Shown in pieces: positions 47,990 through 58,770 of a DNA stretch of 64,000 bases. Below the pieces are notes generated by a model that had not been told where the DNA came from, made no database searches, and saw only the letters and a list, made by a program, of their open reading frames with translations. Positions within the stretch are counted from its first letter, which is position 1, and every line of letters starts with the position of its first letter. The stretch comes from Populus alba (Eukaryota; Streptophyta; Magnoliopsida; Malpighiales; Salicaceae). Location of the stretch: assembly GCF_005239225.2 (NCBI RefSeq), contig NC_133284.1:54567416-54631415 (forward strand), given 5' to 3'. The translations under genes were made by a program, and so were the position numbers.

Positions 47990-48934
47990 AGATACTTGGG
48001 ATTTTCCACTATAGAGCATGTAAATAATGTGTAAACTTGGTGCCTGTTTGGTAGTGCAGCAAAGAGCAAAAGATGATTTCACCTTGCTTACATATGTCAA
48101 ATGCCAAATTGAAAGCAAGATATCCATACCACAACTTAGCAAAAAATGTTTGCAAAGAGATTTATCATTATGAGGAGCACCTCTAAGCTTAGCCTGAAAG
48201 GTGACATGATGAACAAAGCCCTTGCCAAAAAGCATTTGTCCAGGCACCAACTCCTTTGTCTCAAGATCAGCACCATGATTAACATTACACTTATAAAGAA
48301 ATTAATCCAAGGAATATAAGTGTAATGTATGTAAATATATTTACTTAATCCTAAGGATAGAAGTCAAAATGTCAATAAAAATGAGATTAACAAGCAATTG
48401 CTACTGCTTACTAGGTGCTTTTCATTGTAGAATTCAACAACCTTCTTTGCAGCATACTTAAATAGTTCAAGACAATGGTTTCACAATTTTGTTTTTTGCT
48501 AGTGCAATAGTATCCCTAATGAAATACATGCCTCCATTAACACAACTTTTTAAAAAGAAGAAAAAATCAAGAATTATTATGGATCTAGAGTCGGGAAAGG
48601 GAGGAGGGCCTCAAGCTAAACAAAACCTCCAATGACTCCAATGTCGCCTCCTCTTCACCCCAAAGATCTTCATCCTTTGCGAACTTGCAGGAGGAAGGTA
48701 AGTTTCTAGATAGAGTCCCCAAAAACCTCCCATATTTGTCCAACCTCTGCCAGGGGGTATATTCTTGTCATCTGACCAATTACTTGGCGGCCAAAAAGGC
48801 CTCAACCCTTTGTAATCACCCCCTATAGTACTTCTCCTCCTTCCTCTCATCTCATTTTTCAACCTCATTCTCACTTTTCCTGTACAAAACCATGTTTTCA
48901 TCTCTTCATCCATTTTCGGCTTCTTCCTTTCCAT
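47990..48934 (-). pseudogene. Broken gene with a DUF3615/cystatin-like domain
   Basis: Minus-strand pieces in order: an N-terminal open frame (48611-48934, with KGLRPFWPPSNWSDDKNIPP); a short exon at about 48411-48477 (YAAKKVVEFYNEKHL before GTAAGC); then, after a possible intron, CNVNHGADLETKELVPGQ, FGKGFVHHVTFQAKLRGAP and, one frame over, FFAKLWYGYLAFNLAF ending at a TAG. The A.KAVEFYN..H, then V.F.AK, then LFFA.L layout resembles the plant DUF3615 cystatin-like fold. The frame change and the TGA just before the short exon indicate a pseudogene. Function unknown. Confidence 0.42.
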
Positions 48935-49239
48935 CTCTCTTTTTCGAAACCATTTTCCAATCTGCCTACCTGAAACTTCAATCGTTACTCACAAAGGGAT
49001 CAAAATCAGTATTTCAAGGTTTCTTTATTTGTTATTTATTATTGAAGTCCTTATCCTAGCCTAGTATACCCTTTATATTTAGTCCTCTTTATAATAACGT
49101 TTACAACTACAAGTAATCAAAACAAAGATTATCTTTTGTAATTTTACTTTTCTTTAGGGTCCTTTGATTAAGTTGGTTGGTCATGCAATTACCAGCTTTG
49201 AGGAACCCAACCCAACCAAAGAAAGAGCCTTTAGGAGCT

Positions 49240-49640
49240 TTCATCATGTTCCTATGATGAAATGAATGACCGCCCTGATTCTAAGTATTGCTGGAAGACG
49301 CTACAGAAATTTTCGTAGTTATTTTAAGCACATGGTTGTACTTGTACCTACCCAATTGGCATGCCTGCATTATACATCATCTTTATTGACCACCATTAAA
49401 TGATCTTGCCCATCAGCCCAAGTACAGGATTCAAAGCAAATGGATTAGCAGAATCAGCATCTCCGTCGGCTAAAAACCTCTCTAGCATCTGGAGAATCAA
49501 CTTCTCAGATCCTGAAGTTGGGTAATAGTTCACAGGAACTATTTTAGTCCTCACATCCAAATTAATGAAGTTGATCGTGGTTTTGAATTGCAACTCATTT
49601 GATCTCCCACAGCAAGAATTGTCATTGACGCGATTTCCTT
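49240..49640 (-). pseudogene. HAP8-like gene fragment (decayed duplicate)
   Basis: Minus-strand residues INLDVRTKIVPVNYYPTSGS, EKLILQML and ADSANPFALNPVLGLMGK align with residues of the intact HAP8-like gene encoded near 61280-61690 (INLDVRPELVPLNSYSASGS, ASPSASNPILRLMGK). DNA similarity extends across the adjoining non-open parts, for example the CCCAATTGGCATG region. Large parts of the exon are missing and stops interrupt it. Confidence 0.85.
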
Positions 49641-49649
49641 GCTAAAATA

Positions 49650-49990
49650 CCCCCCTTCTCGTTCCAATATCCTCCCCTAACTTTAGTGGTGGATCAATAA
49701 ACTGAGATAAATCCCATGGTTGATGCCATTTGCATCAATATAAAGTGGACCTACTTCACCAGCATCCTCAGGATGAAATGGTGTCACCCTTGCCTTTTCC
49801 CTTTATTGAAAGCATTATCTTATCAATATCCTGAGCAGTGTCAAGCTTGAAACAGAGGCTCAGTTTATACCTTTCCTCAATCAAGCTCTTCTGACATGCA
49901 ATGGGGAGCTGTAGCACAAATATTCACCACCAAATTTGTCCTCTTTAGCTTAAATCTATATCTTGTCACCTAGAATCAGCTGTCCACTTG
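49650..49990 (-). pseudogene. Unidentified coding relic between the two gene fragments
   Basis: The minus strand reads SLIEERYKLSLCFKLDTAQD, IDKIMLSIK, then in another frame KARVTPFHPEDAGEVGPLYI and DANGINHGIYLS. The composition is protein-like with frameshifts. It matches neither HAP8 nor the XTNX gene within the window, and the family is not recognised. Confidence 0.35.
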
Positions 49991-49994
49991 AACA

Positions 49995-50850
49995 TTGCTT
50001 TCAATTCCACCCAATAACTCAAGAGTTTTGAAAGGAGAAAGAAAATTGGTAACCCATTAATCAATTCATGACACCCATGGTCGTAGGCATTTTGTCTCCA
50101 GATTCAAATACAAACCCAACTTTCCAACCAAAGGACCTTATTATGGTTTGTACAAAAAGAATATAGGACTTTTTCCATGGTTCACTTTGTTGGAAAAAGA
50201 GAATGCAGGGCTACTTACTAGGCAAGATGTGATATTGTTGAAGGCTAATTTACATGAGATTATAGCAAAGTTGCTACTTAAAGGTGGTCATTTTGATAGT
50301 GGTGAAGAGTTATGCAAGGCTTGTGTAAGCATCTGGACTGTGATGCTAAGCTACAATCATGCTCAAACATTGGTTGCCCAAGAAACACTAGCTAAAAAAG
50401 CTAAATAGAAAGAGGAGCAAACTACGATGCAGGTAATCTCTATCAATGAAAGAACCAACCATCGAACCATGGAGAGCTCAAATTTTCTCACACTATAATA
50501 ACCTATGTTTAGTTAGAAATATAAGTATGAAGTTGATCATAATTTCTAGCAGTCTTCATTGCACATCATGACATTAACTTCAAGTTGAAGAACCCTCAAT
50601 TTGGTTGCTTTTTTAATATACAAGATCTTCAATTTCACTTGATCGAAGATAGGAAATTAAACAAGACCAAATCTTGGATGAAACCCAAGAAAGTGAAGGG
50701 ATTGAAAAAGACAGGTGGGAAAACAACGAAGTGGTAGTTGAGAATAGTTAAGTTGTTTGTTTGAATCTGAATTATCAAAATTTCAAAGGTCCCCATGTAG
50801 TAGATAGGAGGAGGTGTCTGGTCTCCACTCTACAAAGACAATTTCCTCTA
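49995..50850 (+). pseudogene. XTNX gene 3' end fragment (decayed duplicate)
   Basis: Starts at FQFHPITQEF (compare QFHPITQVF of the intact gene at 40558), has an internal deletion, then continues LLKGGHFDSGEELCKACVSI and HAQTLVAQETLAKKAK to a stop at 50408. The downstream flank up to 50850 matches the 3' flank of the intact gene (41167-41590), so the copy arose at DNA level. It lacks the TIR-like and NTPase domains. Confidence 0.9.
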
Positions 50851-51323
50851 TCATCATCCATATGTTACTCTCTTCTACCAAAGTAGTAGGTAACTTGATA
50901 AATAAATAAATTAAGGAGTTAAGGTAAAACAAAAATAGTATCATAAACAACAAGACATTGAAAACAATAGAGAATCCCTCTTATCCATGTCCAAAAACAT
51001 ACTTACATAAGAAATAGTATCACAAGACATGAAGGCAATAATTGTTGAAATTCACACTCAACTACATTATTATAAAAAAATAGTATTACAAGACAGGAAG
51101 CCAGTAATTGTTGAAATTCAAACTAAACTACGTTGTTGACTTTAATTCCTAAGTAGTTTCTTCCAACTTGTCTTAAGAACAGAAAAGAGACAAACTTTCA
51201 CACTCTAAAGAAACCAAAACCAAACCAAATCACACAGAACTCTCTACAAGAATCATTATAATGTAAAATAATAAAGCAATCAATAAAACAATGTAAAGTC
51301 AGTTCCTTTCAAGGACTTCGATT
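50851..51323. other. Spacer before the PRA1 gene
   Basis: AT-rich; short direct repeats (AGTAATTGTTGAAATTCA-like at about 51040 and 51101) are present. No gene seen. Confidence 0.4.
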
Positions 51324-53061
51324 TTACTTGATGAATTGACCACCACCATCACTAGATACTGATAAAGCTCCATATGACCAGGACACGTAACCTGACCCGA
51401 CCAAAACAGCTTCCTCGCCATGAACCAACAACCCATCTGAATTCCTCAATACAGCATGAATCGCACATACCAAAAACCCAATCAGAACACCGCAAACCAA
51501 ATTCCAAGCTACCCCGCTTAATCAAACACCCAAAACAAAAACCAAAACCAAACCAATCAAAACTAGGCGATCACTCACATCATAGCCCCATAACACCAAT
51601 GGGTCTTCTCTAAAGAAGTAGAGGAGCAGTGATTAGTACTTAAAAGTGCATATTTATCAAGGTTTTATATCATTATTTTGCACTTAAAGTATCAATAACT
51701 TCTTAACTAAAGCATGTTTTATAATAACAAGTCTAATACTATAAAATGTCTTAATATATGATAAATGTTCATCTTAAATGTAGGCCTATCATATAAATCA
51801 AAGGATTGATTGATGAGTTCAAGTATGGAAATTGAAAGGACAAAAAGAGGGTGAAGCTTAGAAAAGAGATGTTGATGCAGTCCAAACTGGAACACTGTTC
51901 GGTAATTGGGTCATATCTCGAGTTCTAGATGTCAAAATGATCTCATATTTTTACACAAATTCAGTAAGACATAGTCATACAACTTTCATGTTTTCATCAA
52001 GATCTAAGAAGGCCGTTTTCAAGTCCAAATTATAACAACAACAGAGAAGTCCGAATCTGTCCTGCAGCCCAAACACTGTTCAGTGTTTGGCCCATATCTG
52101 GAGTTTAGAAGTCCAAATCACCTCCATTTTTTCTTCCTGAAAAGCTGAGTCAATTTCCTACAACTTTCATGTTTTCAAGTGGACCCAGTTCTGATGCTAG
52201 CATTTTCGTTTTATTCAAACAAGAAGATAAGGATTTTCACAAAGTCAAAAGTTGGTCACCCACTCAACAATTAGTCATCAAATCAATAATTCTGAATTTT
52301 GGCCTATAAAAGGAAGCATTTGCCATGTATTTAGGAGCTTGGTTGTTCAGATCAAGTTCATGCTCTTTATTTCTCTCTTTATATTTTTTGTAATTCTTAA
52401 GTTTTGCTTTCATTAATTTCTTGTTTATGCTTTTCATTTCCTTTCCTTTCCTTAGTTAACTTGTATCTTATTTATGTTCTTGTTTTGTTTATTTATGTTT
52501 CTCTTCTTCATTATATTTAGCTAAGTTTATTATGTCAAGGTGAAAAGGTTACACTAATGGTGTAAGAACAAGTATGGTGTAAACTCAATATGGACCTTAA
52601 TGTTTAATATTAACATGTCTTATCTTTTTATCTTACTAATTCTTAATACCTTGCTTGTTAAATGGTTAATATAGATTTGTGTTGTATAATACTTGGTATA
52701 ACAAATGCTTGGCACTGTCATAGTCCAACCATATGATAATACCTACACCTGGGCTATGAAAGGAACTTGATTTGTTGTTAACATCATGAATTCCTGACAA
52801 TATTTAAAAGTTTGGTGTTATGTAAATAAGATAATTAATATGATCATATTAATAATTTATAATGAGCTATTAACGAGAAATCATCCGATTGGAACCTCCT
52901 TTGTGTGTGGTTTCCAGTTGAATAATAAGAGTTTATACTATACTTGTTTGAAATACCATTGGTGGATCCTCTAACCTTGACATTTGTTTTTATCATTGTT
53001 TAATCCTTACATTAATCTACATCTCAAAGTTCTCATTAATTTCTTCCTCCTCTTCTTTTTA

Positions 53062-53073
53062 TTGTTGTTGTTG

Positions 53074-53117
<44 letters not shown>

Positions 53118-53118
53118 T
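53062..53118. repeat. (TTG)n-(TTA)n compound microsatellite
   Basis: TTG units followed by about 13 TTA units inside the LTR-like insertion. Confidence 0.9.
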
Positions 53119-53335
53119 ACATTCTTGTTATATTTGGTGTACGTTAATTATGCTCTGTGTTTGATCAAGGATCCTGATATTGTTGGTCTTGCCTTGTTCA
53201 TTCGCATCAGAAATCTGTTTATATTATATAATATATCTCTTTGATCTTTTCATAAATTCAGTATATAGGCTGGAAACCTGTGACCCGATCTTTTAGATCA
53301 TTCTTAGGTATAACAATGTCACGTACTGAGTATTA

Positions 53336-53349
53336 TTGTTGTTGTTGTT

Positions 53350-53403
<54 letters not shown>
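53336..53403. repeat. (TTG)n microsatellite
   Basis: About 22 TTG units, one interrupted, inside the LTR-like insertion. They create poly-Leu and poly-Gln frames that are not genes. Confidence 0.9.
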
Positions 53404-53406
<3 letters not shown>

Positions 53407-53827
53407 AATTTATACAATTAACCTCTCTGTGGTTCGACCTCGGTCTTACCAGGTTATTTATTACTTCGACACTCCTGCACTTGGGAGAAGACATCAATCT
53501 TTTGGTCGTGTCAAACAGCCAGAGAGATAACACAAAAGAAAATATTATGAGGGAAAATGGAGACCCAATTAGAGATAAAGCTCCACAAGCATAGATGATT
53601 ATTGAGTAATTGACTCTGAAATGGTGAAAGTTGGTCCGGAGTCGGGTCAAGACAGTGGTGAATGAGTCAGGTTGGGTGAAGGATCTGGAAGTGAAGAGCT
53701 CGAGCCAGGGGTAGAGGATGGAGAAGGAGGAAGTGAAGTTTTGGAGTGACCGAGAAATCACGTCCTCGGCGGAGATGTGGATGGTAATGTAGGTGGTGGT
53801 GGTTGAAGGGGGTGGTGGTTGTGACAT

Positions 53828-54150
53828 TGTGTATAGGATTTTCTTTGTTGACCCAACAACCCTTCAAATCCAAATTTTGTTATTTGGTTGGATTGGTAGA
53901 TAAGAAATTGTTGACTTTTTATGTATTAGCCTGTTTAATTACATGAATCGTCCTTAGACAATCTAAATCTAATTAATTGAGTCCCTATATTATCAATTTC
54001 ATTCATTGAGTTCTATTTAATTACATTAATATATTGGTTTGCGCTCCGCAGTGAATCAATATTAAATTTTTTAAAAAATATAAAAAAAAATATATTAAAA
54101 ATATAGAGAATGTGTTAAGCCTTTGAATCTAGCAGTCATGTTAAACCCAA
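53828..54150. other. PRA1 upstream spacer
   Basis: Former PRA1 promoter region, then AT-rich DNA (AAAAAATATAAAAAAAAATA near 54073). No gene seen. Confidence 0.4.
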
Positions 54151-54450
54151 CAAACTTGGGTCTGGGGCCATTCTAAACCCGAGCCTAGGTCTGACAACCT
54201 TGGCAGATCGCGTCTGGGTCTGACAACCATACCAGACCGATGCTTGGGTCTGACAACCATACCAGATCGATGCTTGGGTCTAGAAACATGGGCAAACTCG
54301 CGCCTAATGCTAGTAACCATACTAGACCCGTACCTTGATCTGACAATCATGCTAGACCCATGTGCCTTGGTATGGCAACCATGTTGGACTCGTGCCTGGT
54401 TTTAACACCAAACATGGTTGTCAGCTCGCGCCCCAGTCCGGCACCAAACA
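54151..54450. repeat. 30-bp minisatellite, about ten units
   Basis: Units such as GCTTGGGTCTGACAACCATA followed by CCAGATCGAT repeat at exactly 30-base spacing (54181, 54211, 54241, 54271, 54301, 54331), decaying toward both ends. The region is GC-richer than its flanks. The open minus-strand frame (RPKHRSGMVV repeated) follows from the period being a multiple of three. Confidence 0.88.
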
Positions 54451-55430
54451 TGGTTATCAAACCCAAACAAATCTAGAATAATTATGCACTTTAGTTGTCT
54501 GGAGAGAGAGAAAAAACACAAACAATTGATCACTAACGACAATCTAACTATGATATGTCTACATGTGTCGTACCATGTGAAAGAGAGTATGTATGCGCAT
54601 CTATCTAGATGGTGAATGACTAGATTTGGCCACTGGAAGGCGTTTCACGCGCTTCCTTAATGACGCAAGTGCTGCCTAATCACAGGGGCATGTGAAAACA
54701 CGCGCCAACAGTTTTTCAAATAAAAAATAAAAAAGACAATGTAAAAATACTAAAACACACCCCATTATCCTCTTAATTACATATCATACCCAAGTAAATA
54801 TCACTATTGCAATCCACAGTAATCTGTGTCTAGAGTTACAATGAAAACTCTACGCCATTTACATTTCATTATAATGAATAATTATAATTATAGAGGTGAT
54901 GGAATATGGAGATGATAAGAGTAATAAGAGTATATTAAAAAAAAAAAAGCCAAACCTGTTAAGTATTTCATTATTCATACACTCATATTTAACTATAAAT
55001 TTGCACAATAAAATTATTATTTTGCTCTTGGGTTTAAGGGTAAATTGATATTTTTTACTAAATAAAATTGTCAATTTAAGATTCATAGGGTATTTAGGAC
55101 TTTTCACTTTCTTGTTGTGTAGTGTAATTAAAAAAAGCTGTTTCAAAATTACTATTTAACCATGCATTGTTTTCTTACACCATATATATATATATATATG
55201 ACCCGCGCGATGCAACATGTCAATTATTTTTTTGCATTTTAAAAAAAGCTAAGATCTAAAAGTGTTAGGTTTTTCTGCAAAGTTATACCCAAGAGTCTTA
55301 GGTTTGGTTGCAACGCTTGACACAAGAGTAATATTTATAATATTAATAATAACATTAAACTTGCATAACCCAAATTTAAGTGGGTTTCGCTGCAATACCA
55401 AACCCAATAGCATTGGACATGGGTCTGGTT
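54451..55430. other. AT-rich spacer
   Basis: No gene seen. A (TA)n run lies at 55181-55199. From 55255 to 55440 there is a short imperfect inverted arrangement around GGTTTGGTTGCAA and TTGCAATACCAAACC. Confidence 0.45.
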
Positions 55431-56660
55431 GCAAGGTCGTGTCATAAAAGTGTGATAATTAAATAGATTAATTAAAAAACCAAAGAAAAAAACCAACAGG
55501 AAAAAAAACTAATGAAGAAAAAGGAAAAAAATATTAATTAACTTGGTTAACCCGTCAAACCTTGGATTCGCGTCGTGAAAGTTTGATAACTAAATAGAAA
55601 AAAATAAATTAAAGGGTTAACCCATAACTAACTGGGCTAGCTCATCAAACCAGGTTAACCCGTTAAACCCGAAACCCGTGTCATGAAAGTTTGATAACTA
55701 AATAAAAAAAATTTAACATTAACAATTTAAATTAAACGAAAAAATTTATTAAAAAAAAAAAGTTATCAGCTTTTTCACTGTGAATTGCACTGTGCAGTCT
55801 ACAATCAAAGGCATAAAAACAACAAAAAAAACAAAAAGAAAAACTAAAAGCATCAGCCGAGAACTATATAGAAAAAAAATTTAATATTAATAAACTAAAT
55901 TAATTAAATAAAATTAATTAAAAAGAAAAAAAAAACCTCTAAGAAGAAAAAAAATAGAAAGAAATTTAACATTAACAACTAAATTAAAAGAAAAAAATTA
56001 TTAAAAATAAAAAAATAAAAAACAATTATAGGTTAACTCGTCAAATCAGGTTAACCCGTTAAACTTAGGATCCGTGTCATGAATGTTTATAGCTTAAAAA
56101 AAAAAAAGTGAACATTAACAAACTGAACTAAACGAAAAAAATTAATTAAAAACAAAAAAAACAAAAAAAAATTCGGGTTAACTCGTCAAACCATGTTAAC
56201 CCGTTAAACTCAGGATCTTTGTCATGAAAGTCTGATAACTAAATAAAAAAATTTAACATTAACAAACTAAATTAAACAAAAAAATTTATGAAAATAAAAA
56301 AAACAAAAAAAATTGAACAGGTCAACCCAGAATTAACTGAGTTCACCAGTGAAACTCAGGTTAACCCGTGAAACCCGAGATATGTGTTATTAAAGTTTGA
56401 TAACTAAATAGAAAGAAATTTAACATTAACAAACTAAACTAAATGAATAAAATTAATTAAAAACAAAAAAAAACAAAAAAATTTCTGGGTTAACTTGTCA
56501 AATAGGGTTAACCCGTTAAACTCATAAAACGTGTCATGAAAGTCTGATAACTAAATAAAAAAATTAAACATTAATAAACTAAATTAAACAAAAAAAAAAA
56601 TTTTTACAAGAAAATAAAAACAAAGAAAGAAGCACAAAAAAATAAATCTTGGCATAAAAA
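55430..56660. repeat. Degenerate tandem array, A-rich strand orientation
   Basis: A recurring signature (GTGTCATGAAAGTTTGATAA then CTAAATA) appears at about 55581, 55689, 56230, 56394 and 56541. Each is preceded by GGTTAACCCGTTAAACC-like sequence and followed by A-rich tracts. Unit length is irregular (about 110-170, with a diverged stretch in the middle). Confidence 0.7.
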
Positions 56661-57760
56661 AACTAAAAAAAACAGTTTAAAAAAAAAAAAAAAAACTAAA
56701 ATTAAAGTATAATCTACAGTAAAATATTGATGTCTTTTAGTATACGTTAGAATTAAAATATATAAAAGCAGCCAGGCCATATCTATGTAGCAGTAAGCAG
56801 CACATAACGAATCAAAGTGAGAGAGAAAGGGTGAACATATCCAATGAGATATTATTAATATATATGGTAAGACTTTATATATAGTATAGTATAATTATTA
56901 GTTGCAATTAAGGAGCATAACATGGTCCGTGTTGAAGGGGGTGTGCTGATACTCTCACTATATATATATTCTTTGTGCGGTTTGTCTGCCCTAAACCCTA
57001 AACTAATTAATAGTATACACAGATTAGGGATTTGTTCATCTGCACAGGGGCGGAGCAAGAAAGAGAAATTAAGAGGGTTAAATTAAAAGAAATTGTTTAA
57101 AAAGATTAAAATTTTCATTATTTTATATAAAGGAGGGACTGAAAAAAATTTTCTTGCAGGAGACGGGGCCCTGCCTGCCCCCCTCCCTCCGCCACTGCAC
57201 CTGCATATTAGTCAAATCATTTACTTTGTAGTTATTTTCAGTGGACATGAAACGGTGTTCAAAGGTAATTACAGAAGTACTTCCTGCTGTCATAAATTCT
57301 CCTATAATATTATTGCAAGTCTGCTCCATGTTAGGTACTGAAAGAGTCATCTTATTACTTGTCGGGCAAGTCTAGGATCCTTTTATCTCTTGCCTACGTC
57401 ATCTTCTAGTTACTTGTTTTGCCCGTGGAAATTATATGATCTATTCTTAGGTAAGAGCAGTTCAAGGGTCCAAATGAATATCATCAGCTAGCATAGAAGA
57501 TTGTACGTATAAAACAAGCATAGAAAAGCAAATTCATTTATTTTTTTTATTTTTAGCTTCTCATTTACCACATCCATTTTGAGTTCCTCTTAAAAGTCCT
57601 TGGTATTTCACTGTAGTAATAAATAGTGAAATGTAAAGACATTTAACACTTTAGTCCTTAAAAATCAAGATTTTTTAGAATTATTATTATTATTATTATT
57701 AATTTCATCCTCCAATACTAAGTTTATTAGATATATATTGAACTTCATAATTTTTTTTTT
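56661..57760. other. Spacer between two inverted arrays, contains the MITE
   Basis: Between the A-rich and T-rich arrays. Apart from the MITE at 57045-57197 and an (ATT)n run near 57680, no structure or gene was recognised. Confidence 0.4.
57045..57197. mobile_element. hAT-type MITE with 8-bp target duplication
   Basis: A 153-base element with terminal inverted repeats CAGGGGCGGAGC and CTCCGCCACTG (reverse CAGTGGCGGAG), a pair common among plant hAT-like MITEs. It is flanked by CATCTGCA (57037-57044) and CACCTGCA (57198-57205), an 8-bp duplication with one mismatch. There is no coding capacity. Confidence 0.75.
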
Positions 57761-58770
57761 ATGGAGTTATTATAGTTTTATGACATGGATCGCGAATTTT
57801 GCAGGTTAGTATTGTTGACTCGAATAATTTTTTTTCTCCTTTCTTTTAATTTTTTTTCTCAACTTCATCTTTTAACATTGGACTGGGTTGATTGAGAATT
57901 GAATTTCATAATTATTATTATTTTTTTATTTTTTTTGTATTAGGTTATCATGATTTCATGATCAAAGTCGCGAGTTTTTGAGGGTTAGCTAGGTTAACTT
58001 AGGTGTTTTATTTTCTTCTTTAAATTGAATATTTTTTTTTTGATTTTATTATTTAACATTGGATTAATTGAACATTAGAATTTATAATTTTTAAAAAATT
58101 TTCTTTTTATAGAGTTATCTCGATCTCTTCATTTGGGTTTGACAAGTTAACGTGGGTTCACTCAGGTTATTTTTTTCTTTTTTATTTGATTTTTTAATTT
58201 AATCCTTCTACATTGGATTGATTAAAAATTAAGATTTATAATTTATTTTTTATTTGACTTTTCATGGGGTTATCATAGTTTTATGATGCGGATCACGAGT
58301 TAAGCTGGTTGACTTGGGCTTTTTTGTCCTTTTTTTGGATGAATTTTTTTTTTAATATTAAGTTGGTTGGGAATTGAGCTTTATTATTTAATTTAATTTG
58401 TGTTGTATGAGGTTTTCATAACCCGAGTCACGAGTTTGTTCGGTTAACTCAGGTGGTTTTTTGTGTTCTTATTGTAATTGATTTTTTTTATTCCATCTTT
58501 CAATATTGAATTGATTTTGAATTGAGCTTTAGAATTTATTTCAATTTATTTTTTATAAGGTTATCTTGCTCTCATAACTAAGATTTGACAGATTAACCAG
58601 AGTCAACTTGACTTAGTTTTTTAAGTTGAATTTCAATTTCTTCCTTCAACGTTGGGTTAATTAAGAGTTGAGTTTAATAAAAAGAAGTTTTTGTTTTTTA
58701 TAAGGTTTTCAGAGTCTTGTGACCTGAGAATTAGATTTGTCAGGTTGATCCGACTTGTATGTTGTTATTG
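57760..58770. repeat. Degenerate tandem array, T-rich orientation (inverse of 55.4-56.7 kb array)
   Basis: About seven units start with a GGTTATCATAGTTTTATGA-like motif at 57767, 57945, 58113, 58268, 58411, 58559 and 58703 (spacing 143-178), each followed by GCGGATCACGAGTT-like and GGTTGACTTGGG-like sequence. The reverse complement (AACTCGTGATCC, CATAAAACTATGATAAC) matches the theme of the upstream array. Confidence 0.68.

Larger units (their letters stand above)
51630..53513 (+). mobile_element. Probable solo LTR inserted in the PRA1 gene
   Basis: An 1884-base block starting TGATTAGTACTTAAAAGTGC and ending GTGTCA, flanked by AGCAG (51625-51629) and AACAG (53514-53518), a 5-bp target duplication with one mismatch. 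No coding capacity. The 3' part holds (TTG)n and (TTA)n runs and the segment GGTTCGACCTCGGTCTTACC, which I recall from LTR ends of tree retrotransposons. The boundaries come from the protein frame of the host PRA1 gene, which resumes exactly at the duplication. Confidence 0.72.
51324..53827 (-). pseudogene. PRA1-family (prenylated Rab acceptor) gene interrupted by an LTR-like insertion
   Basis: The N-terminal half is 53519-53827 (MSQPPPPSTTTTY, PWLELFTSRSFTQPDSF, LRTNFHHFRVNYSIIIYA, SLIGSPFSLIIFSFVLSLWL). The C-terminal half is 51324-51629 (LLYFFREDPLVLWGYDVSDR, then GVAWNLVCGVLIGFLVCAIH and AVLRNSDGLL). The halves join in the same frame across a 1.9-kb insertion at 51630-53513. PRA1 genes are usually single-exon, about 180-210 residues; the joined frame is 204. 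A TGA at 51522-51524 also interrupts the C-terminal half. Family knowledge: PRA1 proteins are ER/Golgi/endosomal membrane proteins that handle prenylated Rab GTPases. Position between XTNX and HAP8 matches PRA1.G2 (At5g56230, from memory). Confidence 0.85.

Noticed and set aside
51374..51613. Plus-strand open frame rich in Lys, Pro and His
   Set aside because: It is the antisense shadow of the PRA1 C-terminal half.
53336..53530. Poly-Leu / poly-Gln open frames across the TTG run
   Set aside because: They result from the microsatellite and the adjoining LTR-like sequence; only the part from 53519 on belongs to PRA1.
54151..54450. Possible CRISPR array
   Set aside because: The units are contiguous 30-base tandem repeats without unique spacers, in a plant nuclear context.
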